64,000 nucleotides of DNA from Nematostella vectensis (taxonomy: Eukaryota > Cnidaria > Anthozoa > Actiniaria > Edwardsiidae): assembly GCF_932526225.1 (NCBI RefSeq), contig NC_064034.1, forward strand, positions 8,046,001-8,110,000. Direction: 5' to 3'. Shown here piece by piece: positions 35,829 to 47,800 of this stretch (within the stretch, counting starts at the first letter, position 1; each line of letters starts with the position of its first letter). The notes under the pieces were generated by a model. That model saw only the letters and a list, made by a program, of their open reading frames with translations. It was not told the origin of the DNA and searched no databases. The position numbers and the translations under genes are program-made.

Positions 35829-38800
35829 CAACCGTCATCATCAACAGCATCACCATCATCATAATCATCATCACCACCATCATCATCATCTTCATCATTA
35901 CACCACCATCACACCATCATCTTCATCATCACCATCATTATAATAATCATAAATCTACTCTACATTGCTTCGTTTTCTCACTGTGATAATTTTATCACAA
36001 TTTAACTACTATTATCGACTAAATTTGGTGGTTCATAGTGTATTAGCTGCTCTATTGTTCAATTATGTCACTTCTCTTGCAGTCGCAGAATGCCCAGCTC
36101 TTAAAGCACCCCTAAAAGGGTCGATGAGTTGCACAAATGGTAACGCATGGCTTAGCAGGTGCAGGCTTAAATGTGAAAGGCTTTTTTCAGATAGAGTTTG
36201 TCTCAGACATGGGGTCTGGTCTGGAATGGAAATCACATGTGAGGGTAAGTGAGTGAAATTGTAATATTCCAGAAAAATCCTCTGCCCCCATCATTCCACT
36301 TCCCGCAACCCGCATAACGTTGCTTGAATGACTATAATATTACTTATCTTTCTGACTTCCCCATTCCTTTCCTTCCTTTTAGAACCCCGTGTTAGGTTGC
36401 GTTATAACACAGTGGAACTGTTCTTAGCGGGTAGATGGGGCAAAGTTTGCCACTCGACGTATACCTTGAACACGCCACAGCACTTTGCCCAAGTGGTTTG
36501 CCGATCCTTAGGCTTTGATGGGAAGGCGATCCCTACAAAAGCCCCATACATTTCTTTTCTACAAGACGGCTGGTACTACACTGGCGAGTGTAACGGGACA
36601 GAGAAGTCGCTTATTGATTGCGCATATTGGAGGTTTGAGACAATGGCTTGCAAGCACCAAGTCATAGCTGCTGTCATTTGCAATAATAGAACGTCATGTG
36701 AGTATCGTATCTCCCGTGTGTTATTTTTAGGGGGGGGGGGGGGGGTTGGGGTGGGGAGGGAGTGATAAATATATTTTTACCGCGATTTTCAGTAGTACCG
36801 CTATCAGGCGTTTATCGATTAAATTCGATTTTATTGCAGCTTTTCATGTTAAATTCTTTGATTGGTTTGCTATCGCAATGGACTTGAAATAGTGTCAATG
36901 TGTTGGCTAATAAAAAAAAAGTGCGGAGTTCCGCGGAATATAACCCGGGTATTCCTTGGTGTCACGGAGAGCTTTGTGGGAAAATATTTTCCCGCAAAGG
37001 ATGACGGTCTAGCCTAAGCGAACTGCGGTTTGCAAAGTTGTCTGTTTACAAGTTTGTCTGTTGTGTTTCCTCCGAATTCGAGATCGCGTAATTCGAGATA
37101 GAAAAAGAAGGATTTGCAAAAACACAAACTGGATCAAAAGCAAATTGAGGGGTCAAATCGCTAAACAGTACTTTTAAAATTGTAAACGGCGAGAATAAAA
37201 TCGCAAACGACTGATTCGAAAAGCTAAACAGACATAAAAGTTTTGAAATCGGGCAAATTAAAAGCAAAAACGGATCATAAGCAAATCAGAAGAAATAAAA
37301 TCGCGAAACGGTACTTTTAAAATTGCAAACGGCGAGAATTAAATCGCAAACGACTGATTCAAAAAGCTAAACAGACAGAAAAGTTTTGCAATCGGGCAAA
37401 TCAAAAGCACAAACGGACAGAAAGCAAATTAGAAGAAATTAAATCGCTAAACGGTACTTTCAAAATCGCAAACGGTGAAAATAAAATCGCAAACGACTGA
37501 TTCGAAAAGCTAAACAAATTAAAAAGTTTTGCAATCGGGCAAATTAAAAACACAGACGGATCATATAAAAAAAAACAAAGCAAATTAGAAGAAATAAAAT
37601 CGCAAAATAGCACTTTTAAAATCGCAAACGGTGGAAATAAAAACGGAAATTACATAAATCGCACAAAAAAACTCTAAACAGCACTTTTAAATTTGCAAAC
37701 GGCGAAAAGTAAAAACGTAAATGGAAGAAATAAAAACAAAAAGCAAACAAAGCAAAAACAGAAACACTTTCGTGGCCCTTCTTTGCTTCCGTAAAATAAT
37801 CATCGACTGAATTGGCGAATTTTAAAAGTGATGCTAGTTTTTATTGGATTTTATTGAATCAAAGGAAGTATATAAAACTTTAAAGATGTTATCTCAAAAA
37901 GTTTACATGATTTGTCGTCCAATATTCTATGCAACGAAAACAATAGCAAAGAAATGGCTGTCTTTGGAACTTGATATTTACAAATCAACTACTGGAAGGT
38001 TGTACTGCTAATAAGAATTCAACATCTCCATTGTGTTTGTGTACCTTATTTATTGGCATTTACGCAATACTCGGTCAACTAATGACATGACTTCATTATA
38101 TCATAGGTCCTGGTAACTGCACTTGTTCACAATCGAAGGTTGATCAAGGACCCGATATTGAATTTGTGTCGTGTCGGGCAGAGGAAATTCCGGCTGGTTT
38201 CCCGAAGAATATCCCTCCTTCCACAATTTCTCTGTAATTATTGACTAGTTCATATTCTTCATAAGTTTCTCGCGTTCTTGACATTTTTTGTCTTGATTAT
38301 ATATTTGGTGTCTTTATCATCCACAGTGATACCTTTGGTGTCAACTTTAGCTCTTTAAACGCGGATACTTTCAGATTATCTAGCACTTCCCTCGCTACTT
38401 ATCCCAAACTTCAGAAAATGTAAGGATTGAAATAATGGTTTGTTTGTTGTACATGTGAATCTGAATTATATACAGTTTTTGAAATCATAATATTCTTGCT
38501 GTTGTCTACCAGATCGCTATCGGGGGCTAGTATTACCAGAGTCCCTAATGGAACCTTCCGTGATTTTCCTTATCTTTTTATAATGTAAGTAATCATTATC
38601 ATAATCAATTAAATAGCCTGATTGTGATCCTACGAAATATATACCGTGATTTGTCTAAAATATCATTATGATCATCATCACCATCATCATCATCATCATC
38701 ATCATTATTATGTATTATTATGATACTTGACAGTTTTAGGCCCACTCAGCTTCTTGAAAAAAAAATTCAGCATGAAAGTATAGTGACCTTTTTTTTTTTT

Positions 38801-41800
38801 TCAGAGAACTTCCCTGGAACAGAATCGACAGTCTTTCGGCCATTGAGGTCGGCGCACTGCCTGCATCGAAGTGAGATAGTTATAAGCTATAGCATGGCAC
38901 GAGAGGAAATTAGTTATTAAACCCTGTGCAAATGAGAAGTAAATGAGAGTAAAATGGTGGAGTTATATCCATCACACAATTTATTCGGTGTACCGTTCTG
39001 AGACCGCTGACCACTGGGATTCCATTCTCAACCTAGCCGCTATGTGGTCCCAGTGGTCATAAGGGCCATTAAATCCAATTAATTTAAAAATCCATCTTTA
39101 AATAAAACGGGATAATTGAATAAATTGAAAACTGTCGTGCATCAGTCCATCGAGGACCTTTCCCGAAGGTCGGCATATAGCCACTGCGTTATTTCAATAT
39201 TCTTCACCTTTCAGCTCCAGCGGCGCTAATTCGAGAAGGGGTACGAGATGGTGTGCTTATTCGTGTAACTGGGCGCTAAAATATACTAATATACTTCACG
39301 GGATTGAAACCTGAATCATCCCTTGCAGGTTTCTTATTTTGCATGTGGGATACAACACGATCAGTAAAATAACAGCTGCGGATACAAAAGGCATCGAAAA
39401 TGCGAATATGGTGTAAGTACTTTTCTTTTTATTCTCTTGTGCTATAATCAAGCCCTTGGCCTCCATCCTCTTTTAAGATTTTAATTTTTCAGTTAATTTT
39501 TCAGAACAATCAATGACAACAAGATAGAATTCATCGAAAGCGGTGCTTTTGGAAGATTGAACAATCTAATATTCTTGTAAGTATGATTATTGCTGATTAT
39601 TTGTACTTTTGTCAAAGCACTAATATCAGTCCCTCTTTGTATACTTTGTGTCCGGCTATTGATCTCTTTAAAAAATAGATGTTAGATTGTTAAAGTACTG
39701 GTTGTTTTCTCTGGAAGGAATCTTTCTTCGAATCGGCTTGTGCATCTAGAAAAGAATTCTCTACCAGTATCTCTTACAGCTGTGTAAGTTGACGCATGCA
39801 AATCTTATATAATCCTTATCAATAAAATTTTCAATACAAATAATTAAATCCAGAGTATTGCACATTGAGTGAAGCTCCGCCTTCACCCTTTCTCAACCCC
39901 ACGGCTAGGCTGGTTTGTATACGCTCTTTTTATATAAGAACCTTTTTTATAAGAACGTCTAGCCTGAAATTTCACTAAATTTTAATAACATGCTAAGAAC
40001 ATGCCGAGGCTCAGATAGCAGAAAAAAATTTCATTTTTAATCCTGATGCGTTCTAAAATGCAGAATCAAATAGTAACAACTTTATATTGCTATTGATCAT
40101 TAGTGCCATTCTCTTCCTAATAATTCAGTGGGTATTATATTCTTTTATACACTAAAATTTAAGAACAGCCTTGAAATGCTCCAAAAACAAAAAATGCCCA
40201 GCCTCAACTGAAAATTAGACGTTCTTATAAAAAAAGAGTGTTTCGCACTCAGTCTTAGCTAATCGCAGCCGATAGCAAAGTGGTATTCCAATGATAACAA
40301 AAATTTAAGAACAGCCTTGAAATGCTCCAAAAATAAAAACGGCTCAACCTCAACTGAAAATTAGACGTTCTTATAAAAAAAGAGTGTTTCGCACTCAGTC
40401 TCAGCTAATCGCAGCCGATAGCAAAGTGGTATTCCAATGATAACACACGATCGCACTCGAGTGCGATCATATGGAAACCATACATAAGACACCCCTACCC
40501 CCCAAATACAGATTATAAAAGGAGTAAAAATGATCAACTCTTTATTGATCAGGAACAAAACTGATAAATATAGACAACACACTATACTTTAAAAACTGCC
40601 TTTTTACTTTTCAGAGATATAAATCACAATCAACTCCAAGAAGTGTCATATGATGCATTTGGAACACTCACGAACCTCACAATTTTGTAAGTAAGGCAGA
40701 AACATGAAAACGCACCACGGGTGGATCGAGCTTTTCGCTTAAGGGGGGGGGGGGTTGGCTCAGTGACAAAGTGGGGAGGTGGGGAGGGGGTAATTTTTTG
40801 TTACATGTGGCTTTCTGGCAGCCCAAGAAGGGTTTAAACCCCCTAAACCCTCCCCCCCAGATCCGCTACTGTGCAGTGGAAATTCCCAAAATGCAACAGG
40901 AACTTGCAGTAGAATTGTCCAAGGTGCAAAAAAAACGAGCATTTCCCATAATGCAATACACAATAGCATTAACCCGAAGTGCACAAACATAGCAACGACG
41001 CTGATGATTACCTAAATATTTGTATCACTTGTTCTAGGTATCTCTTCAACAACCATATATCAACAATACAAAAAGATGCTCTGGCAAATTCTCCATTGTC
41101 AATGCTGTAAGTGGGACATTGATGTCGAAGGTTGTTTGACCTCGTTGTTGCAACCCCTAACGATCCTTATAGCAACATATGTATAGAAAGTGGTAAATTA
41201 TGCTTAAAAGTCGTCCTGTCCATGCAAGGGTTTATGCAGATGTGAACTTCGTGTATATATGTTGATACCCATACCGTGGCGGGAACATTCACACGTGAGT
41301 GTAGCTCAAGTGAGGCCTCATTTAAACAGCGCAAATATTGGCCAGCATTTAAGGCCCTGTTATGCTTTGCGCAAGACAAGGAAAACGCTGGCAACTACTT
41401 TACACCAATCCCTGACATAGCGCAAAAACAGCTGACAATGTTGGGAAACTCAATGAATACCTATACAAGACCTATACAAGTATTGGTTTTTGACTTACTC
41501 GACATTCTTTTAAAAAGGCTCGTGCAAGCAGCGCAAGCTATGCTGCTAGAAACTCACAGTATTCCTGACATCAACAATGCACTGCTTATACGACACCACT
41601 CACAGTATTTCTGGCAACAACAATGCACTACTTATACGGCAACACTCACAGTATTCCTGGCATCAACAATGCACTGCTTAACGACATTGCAGCTAAGTGA
41701 TCACGTTCTTTGTCGTTTCGTTAACCGAGCAAGAGGCAAGTGCCAATGCTGGTTGGAGAGAACTCTGATTGCATGCGAATTACAGTGATTTATTAAGAAA

Positions 41801-44800
41801 GCTAATGGGAGAAAGGATCAGGGCAATACGCAGACAATTAGCGCAGGCAGCCACCGTGACAATGTGTAGGCAACCATCATGACAATACCCAGGCAACCAT
41901 CATGGCAATACCCAGGCAACCATCGTGAAAATACCCAGGCAACCATCGTGGCAATACCCAGGCAACCATCGTGGCAATACCCAGGCAACCAGCATGATAA
42001 ACATTTTTGGCGTTAAAGAATTTTAAATAGTAATTCTAAAATCTACACGTCAATGTACGCTCATAATCATTCTTTTCTTATTACCCTCAAGTGATTTGCG
42101 AAGGAACAACATCGGCGAGTTTGTAGACGTAAGGTTTAAACCTCGGCGCCTTATATCTCTGTGAGTATCTGAACAAAGATTTACATTATTATAACTATTC
42201 TTTCCGGATTCAAAACTAAAATACCCATCACAATTTATCACACTACTGTTATACAAATGTGTTTTATGCGTGGTAACAGTCTAGAAAGATTCAAATCGTT
42301 AACTGATGAATTAGCGGGGGACCATGTGTTTGTACGAATTTTGTTTTGGTTTTTGTATTGGTTGGGAAGAATTACGGAAAAGATAATCTGTGAAGATCTA
42401 TCCTCTTCTTTTTTTCCCTGTAAACAAGGATTGCTGTTTACAGAATAATTTTTCTGACATTTCGAAAATTAGTCCTTCGTCGAGTCTAAAGGGAATTGAG
42501 GGAATTGGACATTTGAAAAAAAAAATACAAGGCACAAATTCCAGGGGATTTCGTATAGATTGAAACTGGTTTTGCTGATGTTTCTCTTTTCCTTTTGTTT
42601 TTTCAAGTTACCTTGGAAGAAACAGGATAAGCAATTTTTCCCGGACTCTTTTTGATAATCAAGAGATGATTCAACATTTGTAAGTGATTTAAATCATCAT
42701 TAAGAGTTTAAATTAGTAATGCTTTAAACCATCATTAGTAATGCTTTAAACCATCATTAAGGGTTTATAAGTAATGCTTGTTAGAACATTTAGATAAATA
42801 GTTTTATAAGTAATGTTTGTGAGTACATTAAAACTATTCCCCACACTAAAAAAATCAATTCCGACTCCTTAAGACACAAAAAAAATTTCATCATGAGCAC
42901 CATGATTTGATTCTACTAAGGGAAATCTAGGGCTGCGATGATAAAGGGCTCCCATGGTCAATTCAGCTAGCTGTTTTCTAAATTTATTTCTCGATTTTAT
43001 TTACAGAGACCTCAGTGATGTCCGATTAAATAGCATTGAGACTGCAACGTTAAGATCCGCTGGACAACTGGCAGTATTGTACGTATTAGCAGGAGGGCTA
43101 GGCTTGAACAACTTATGTGTGAGTTTGGTGAGGTACAGGCGGGGGAGCTGACTAAAATGGCGGTGACAGCAATGGTGACCGATATTGGCATTCTTTGCAG
43201 GGTTAGGGCTAAGATTAAGAGAGTTAACAAATGGTCTTGCATTGATTTGTATGCGAGCACGAACTCAATTTTTTTAGCACAAGCACTCATTTTTTGTCAC
43301 CTGTAAGAAGTGAGCATTTTGAGAACAGTAATATAAAAATAATTAAAAATAATAGTATCAGTATATACTAATATTTTTCATTTTTGTTTAACAGTGCCGC
43401 CTCAAGATCAAAGATCCAGTATATTGTTCCCTATGCCTTCTTATCTTGCAAATCGATAGTTTACTTGTATGTTCATTGTTTTTTTCCCATCATGTATGTT
43501 TTTAGTTTTACTTATCGTATCAGACGGGGTGGTAATAAAACCTCTTGAGGGGACAAAATGGGATGTGTGAAACTGAACCCCCAAAAACGTACACTTTTTT
43601 ATTTAACTCTACTTTGGAATAGACTTGGTGATAATACTTGCCACTGGCTCTACTACTGAGTTTAACTTCAACAGAAACACAAAAGTGGTGTGTGTGTGTG
43701 TGTGTGTGTGCAAAGGAGTGGGGAGATCATAAGGCTAATTTCGCACTGATCTTCTTCTCAGAATCCTGGACGGAAATTACTTAACGAGAGTGTCCAGCAC
43801 TTCATTTAGCGGATTGTTTCAACTGTCTTACTTGTAAGTAAACAAGTCAGATATTTTATCGAGAACCCATGCACGTGGGAAATTGAAACAGCTATACTAC
43901 ATTGGCGAGTGTCGATTGAGAATTTAATTTAAAAATAGTATAAAGGCTATATATTTAGGATACGCAACGACATTTAAAATTACGTGATCCATATACAAGT
44001 AGGAAGATTTTAAGATAATTGGCTGCTTAATAATGTTTCCTGTGATGAAATATTCATTTCTGATGACGAATAACAGATGACGCAACTCAATGTGACCATC
44101 TTTTTGCAAGCTTCTTCACACCTACATGGCATGTAACATGTTTTACTTCCCCTTTTCTATAATAATATATAATTAGATCTGTTCTTTACGTCATGGCTGG
44201 TATCACATTTATGGTAGCCTGTGGAGCACATGTAGAGTTTTAGTGAAATATGCTTTTAAGGGGCAGCGTCATGGTACTGCGCATGTCTGGAGTCAGTGTT
44301 TATTGTAGGCTTTCAATTGCCTACAAACAGTTTAACTTTAAGCTGTCAACGCCTCATTAAAATATTATGCAATATTTTATTGAAAACTATATTAATTGCC
44401 AGTTTGTGGCAATTTTCCTTTGAATTCAAGTATGACTGAAATTCATTGTGTCTGGGTCGGGGATAGCTTAGCAAAGCTCTTACCATGACGCAGCCCCTTT
44501 AAATATCTAGGGCCTCCTTGTTTTCGACTCCATGAATCAGTATGACTTTGATTTCTTTGAATCTAATTTCCTCCAAGGAACCTGATGGACAATCCTATTG
44601 AGGTCATCGAGCCGGGTGCTTTTATGACTAATCCATTTCTTTTTGCACTGTAAGTACGATATTTTAACAGTTTGTTTGCTTACTTGCATGTCCAGTAGAA
44701 AAAACAAATCATTCATTGCCCAAGTCGTCCTTTTTTGGAGATCCGCCCCTGTCGTATTTGTTTGATGCTCATATTTTGTTGCATCCAGGTACTTGATTGG

Positions 44801-47800
44801 TACAAATATCCAAACACTCCCCGTCGGGACAGCATTTCTTTCAAGTCAATATTTGGAAATCGCATTGTAAGTTGTGCTTAATTACTGTTGTTTTTAATAT
44901 TCTTTGAACTCCCGTCGACGATATCTAACAGTGTTTTCAATTAGCCAACACCGAATAATCACGACACCTCTCCACAAGACCAATCAAATAGAATAAAATG
45001 TTATAATTCCGATAGAATTAATGGGCAAGTCAGAGACAAGCATTTACGTCTCGAATGAATGAAATGCAACTCAATGCATGTACTTAAGAGGTTCACGATA
45101 AATCCCATTATCCCGATAGAAAAGTCAAGCTAATTGGGGAAGTTATTTAAATAATATCGATTTATAGTTTGATAGTTGAAGTGTATGATTTATGTTACTT
45201 TGTTAACTTCGAAATTGTTGTTTATTTTGTTGTTTTTCAATGATGAATGAAATCAATAACAAACGTGGGGCTGGCAAGGAGTCTTTAACAATGCATTCTA
45301 TTCCCTCCCACCCCTCCACACCGTGAACGACTAATTGGCTAATTGGGATATTTGGATAAAATTTGACTTGTTTTTAATGATTCAGATCTCCAGGTAAAGA
45401 GCTACCACCTGTAATTGGAACAAAAGAATTACGGAAAATTCTGCGGGTTTTTGGTTACTCGTGCCCGAGTGAGGAAAAGGACTTTGAGATGTGTTATCCA
45501 TGCCTTCAGGGCGAGTATAAGGTTATTGGTATTGACTATGAGCCGTGTACTTCTTGTCCTCCAGGTAAGCGGAAACAAGAAAAGTATAAAGGGGGGGTGC
45601 ATGCTGGGACTCGTTGCCTAGAGAGTGTGATTTAAGGGAACGATTGTCCGAAAGGCATGATTGACGATTCTGGAAGAAATTTTTTTTACAGACTATGTTT
45701 AGATTGTGCGAGCTTGTCAGCTAGACAACTGTATCTCATACATCACACTCTCTTTTCGCTTAATGATTAGGCGCGCGCGTGATAAGCAGGAAACTTCGGG
45801 CATTTGGGGGTTTCAAAGTTTTTTAGCAACAGGCATCGGAGATATAAACAATTACAAACACAATTTAAAAGTAAAACAGGATCAACTTTAAAAAACAGAC
45901 GGCATCAAAAAACATATTCTCTCCATTTCCCATAACTACTGTTTCATTATTGAATGTCACATACACTCTTTTCTTATAAGAACTTTTTTATAATAGCGTC
46001 CAAGCCTAAAATTTCAACAAATTCTAAGAACATGCTAAGAATGTATCGAGGCTCAGATAGCAGCAAAGTTTTTGTGTGTAATGCGTAAAAATGCAAAATC
46101 AAATTGCCTTCATATTAACAATATTATTGCTCAGGCGGTTTCTACCAGGATAGCATTGCTTTTGTTGGCGAACTGTCGCACGGAGTAGGCTGCAAGCAAT
46201 GCCCAGCGGGCAGCTATGTGAGCCCTGCAAAGGCGCCTGGGCGCCTAGAGAGTGAATGTTCTTCGTGTCCCGATGGTAAGCCTTTTTTATCTTGAATCTG
46301 ACTCATCTTGTATCAGGAACTCGTCACCAGGAATTATACATGTACACAGTGAAGCCTTCAAATGACCAGGGCCGTAGTTGGTGAGGGAGGGGGGGGTAGT
46401 TAATACCGATCTGTCTCAACAAGTACCAGCGCAATATAAATACGAATAACATTTTTGTTGTGGGCGGTTAAGCCTATTTGCAGGTGTATACCTGGTGATT
46501 TTTCGCTATGTTTATATGGTGTTTACCCGCAATGCGCTGAGCCGTGGCCGCCATCTTTTTTTGTTGGGGCCGGGCGCAAGCCGGAGGGAAGGGTGGGGGG
46601 GGTAAAAACGCCACTTTGCTTCATTACAGCGCTACCAATGACATATTATACTCGCAGGCACCGATCTAACGAAGCATGCTGGGTTCCGCGCATGTCCGTG
46701 CCTCCCAGGCTACTTCCGGCTACAGCGCTTTGGGGAATGTACGCTCTGTCCCATCGGATACGAGTGCTCCAACGAGACAGTCAACCTCCGCAAGGACTTC
46801 TACTGGTTATGGTCCCGAGAAGATTCTAAAATAGAGTACCAGACATTTTCTAATAAACTTCAGGAAGAGAGCCTCGGTTATGATAAGGATTGGGACTCGC
46901 TCAATGCGTCACTTCCGGCTGCATATCGCTGTCCCTTTGAGGAATCGTGTGAGGTATGAGAAGACGCTAGAAATTTTTTTTTTGTGCCAAATTTGCACAT
47001 GATTCGATATAAAAGTGAACGTACACTAGAAAGATGTCGCTTGGTATCAGGGACTCAGGTTTTCAGTTGGCAAAATTGCAGAAATGATGGCAAGAGATCG
47101 GTTTATTTCGAACTTATCAGCTATAAAATTTCTTCAGTGTTAATTTTTAAGGGGTTTTGGGGGGGAAAGTGAGGTTGGGGTTAATGTCTTTTTTTATCGC
47201 TTTGTTGCATTACAAGAGTGAGTAGGCTTCATTTGCGTTTTTGTTAGGGAGGATTCAACGCGAGTTGCAAGTCAGGTTATGAGGGCGTGCTATGCGGTGC
47301 ATGCAGTCGGGGCTTTTACCGGATGTTCTCTGGCTGTAAAAAATGTCCATCGACACCGCTGGTCATTATACAGTTCGTGGCCGTCTTCCTTGTTCTCGTC
47401 CTCATCGCCTTAGTTATTATATTTAACAAGAATAAATCCCAAGATGGAAAACGCTCTCTGACAGATAACCTTTTTGGCAGCCTTAAGATCGTCATCGGTT
47501 CCTATCAAATCTTGAGTGGGACTTTGAACGCGTATTCGTACGTACACTGGCCTAAAGAGTTGTCGACGTTCATGACGTACGCTGAAGTTTTGCAGTTGAA
47601 CATCTTAACCATCGCGCCCATCGAGTGTATAAGCGACAAGCTGAAGGCGGATCCGTACTCGGGTCTCTTGGGGTACGTCCTGATGGACTGCGCCGTCATC
47701 TTCACAGCCTTCTCCTACTACAACATCAGGAAGATGGTACTTACAAGAAGAAACTGCGCACACGACGCAAAGGGCAAGCTCTTTCACTGCAAAGTCAACT

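Larger units (their letters stand above)
38327..44866 (+). other. LRR exon array of the receptor gene (15 one-repeat exons)
   Basis: Exons: 38327-38419, 38513-38584, 38805-38870, 39329-39412, 39505-39576, 39718-39783, 40615-40686, 41038-41106, 42092-42160, 42608-42679, 43007-43078, 43395-43466, 43762-43833, 44578-44649, 44789-44866. Lengths are mostly 72 nt (66-93), each one LRR such as LINDNKIEFIESGAFGRLNN, and every exon starts and ends in phase 2. All have AG/GT borders. Such an array can grow or shrink by exon duplication without losing frame. Confidence 0.88.

Noticed and set aside
35659-35986. His-, Met- or Ile-rich frames
   Set aside because: Reading frames of the CAT microsatellite.
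40760-40992. Frames on both strands between LRR exons
   Set aside because: Antiparallel open frames around G/C runs, no domain, intronic.
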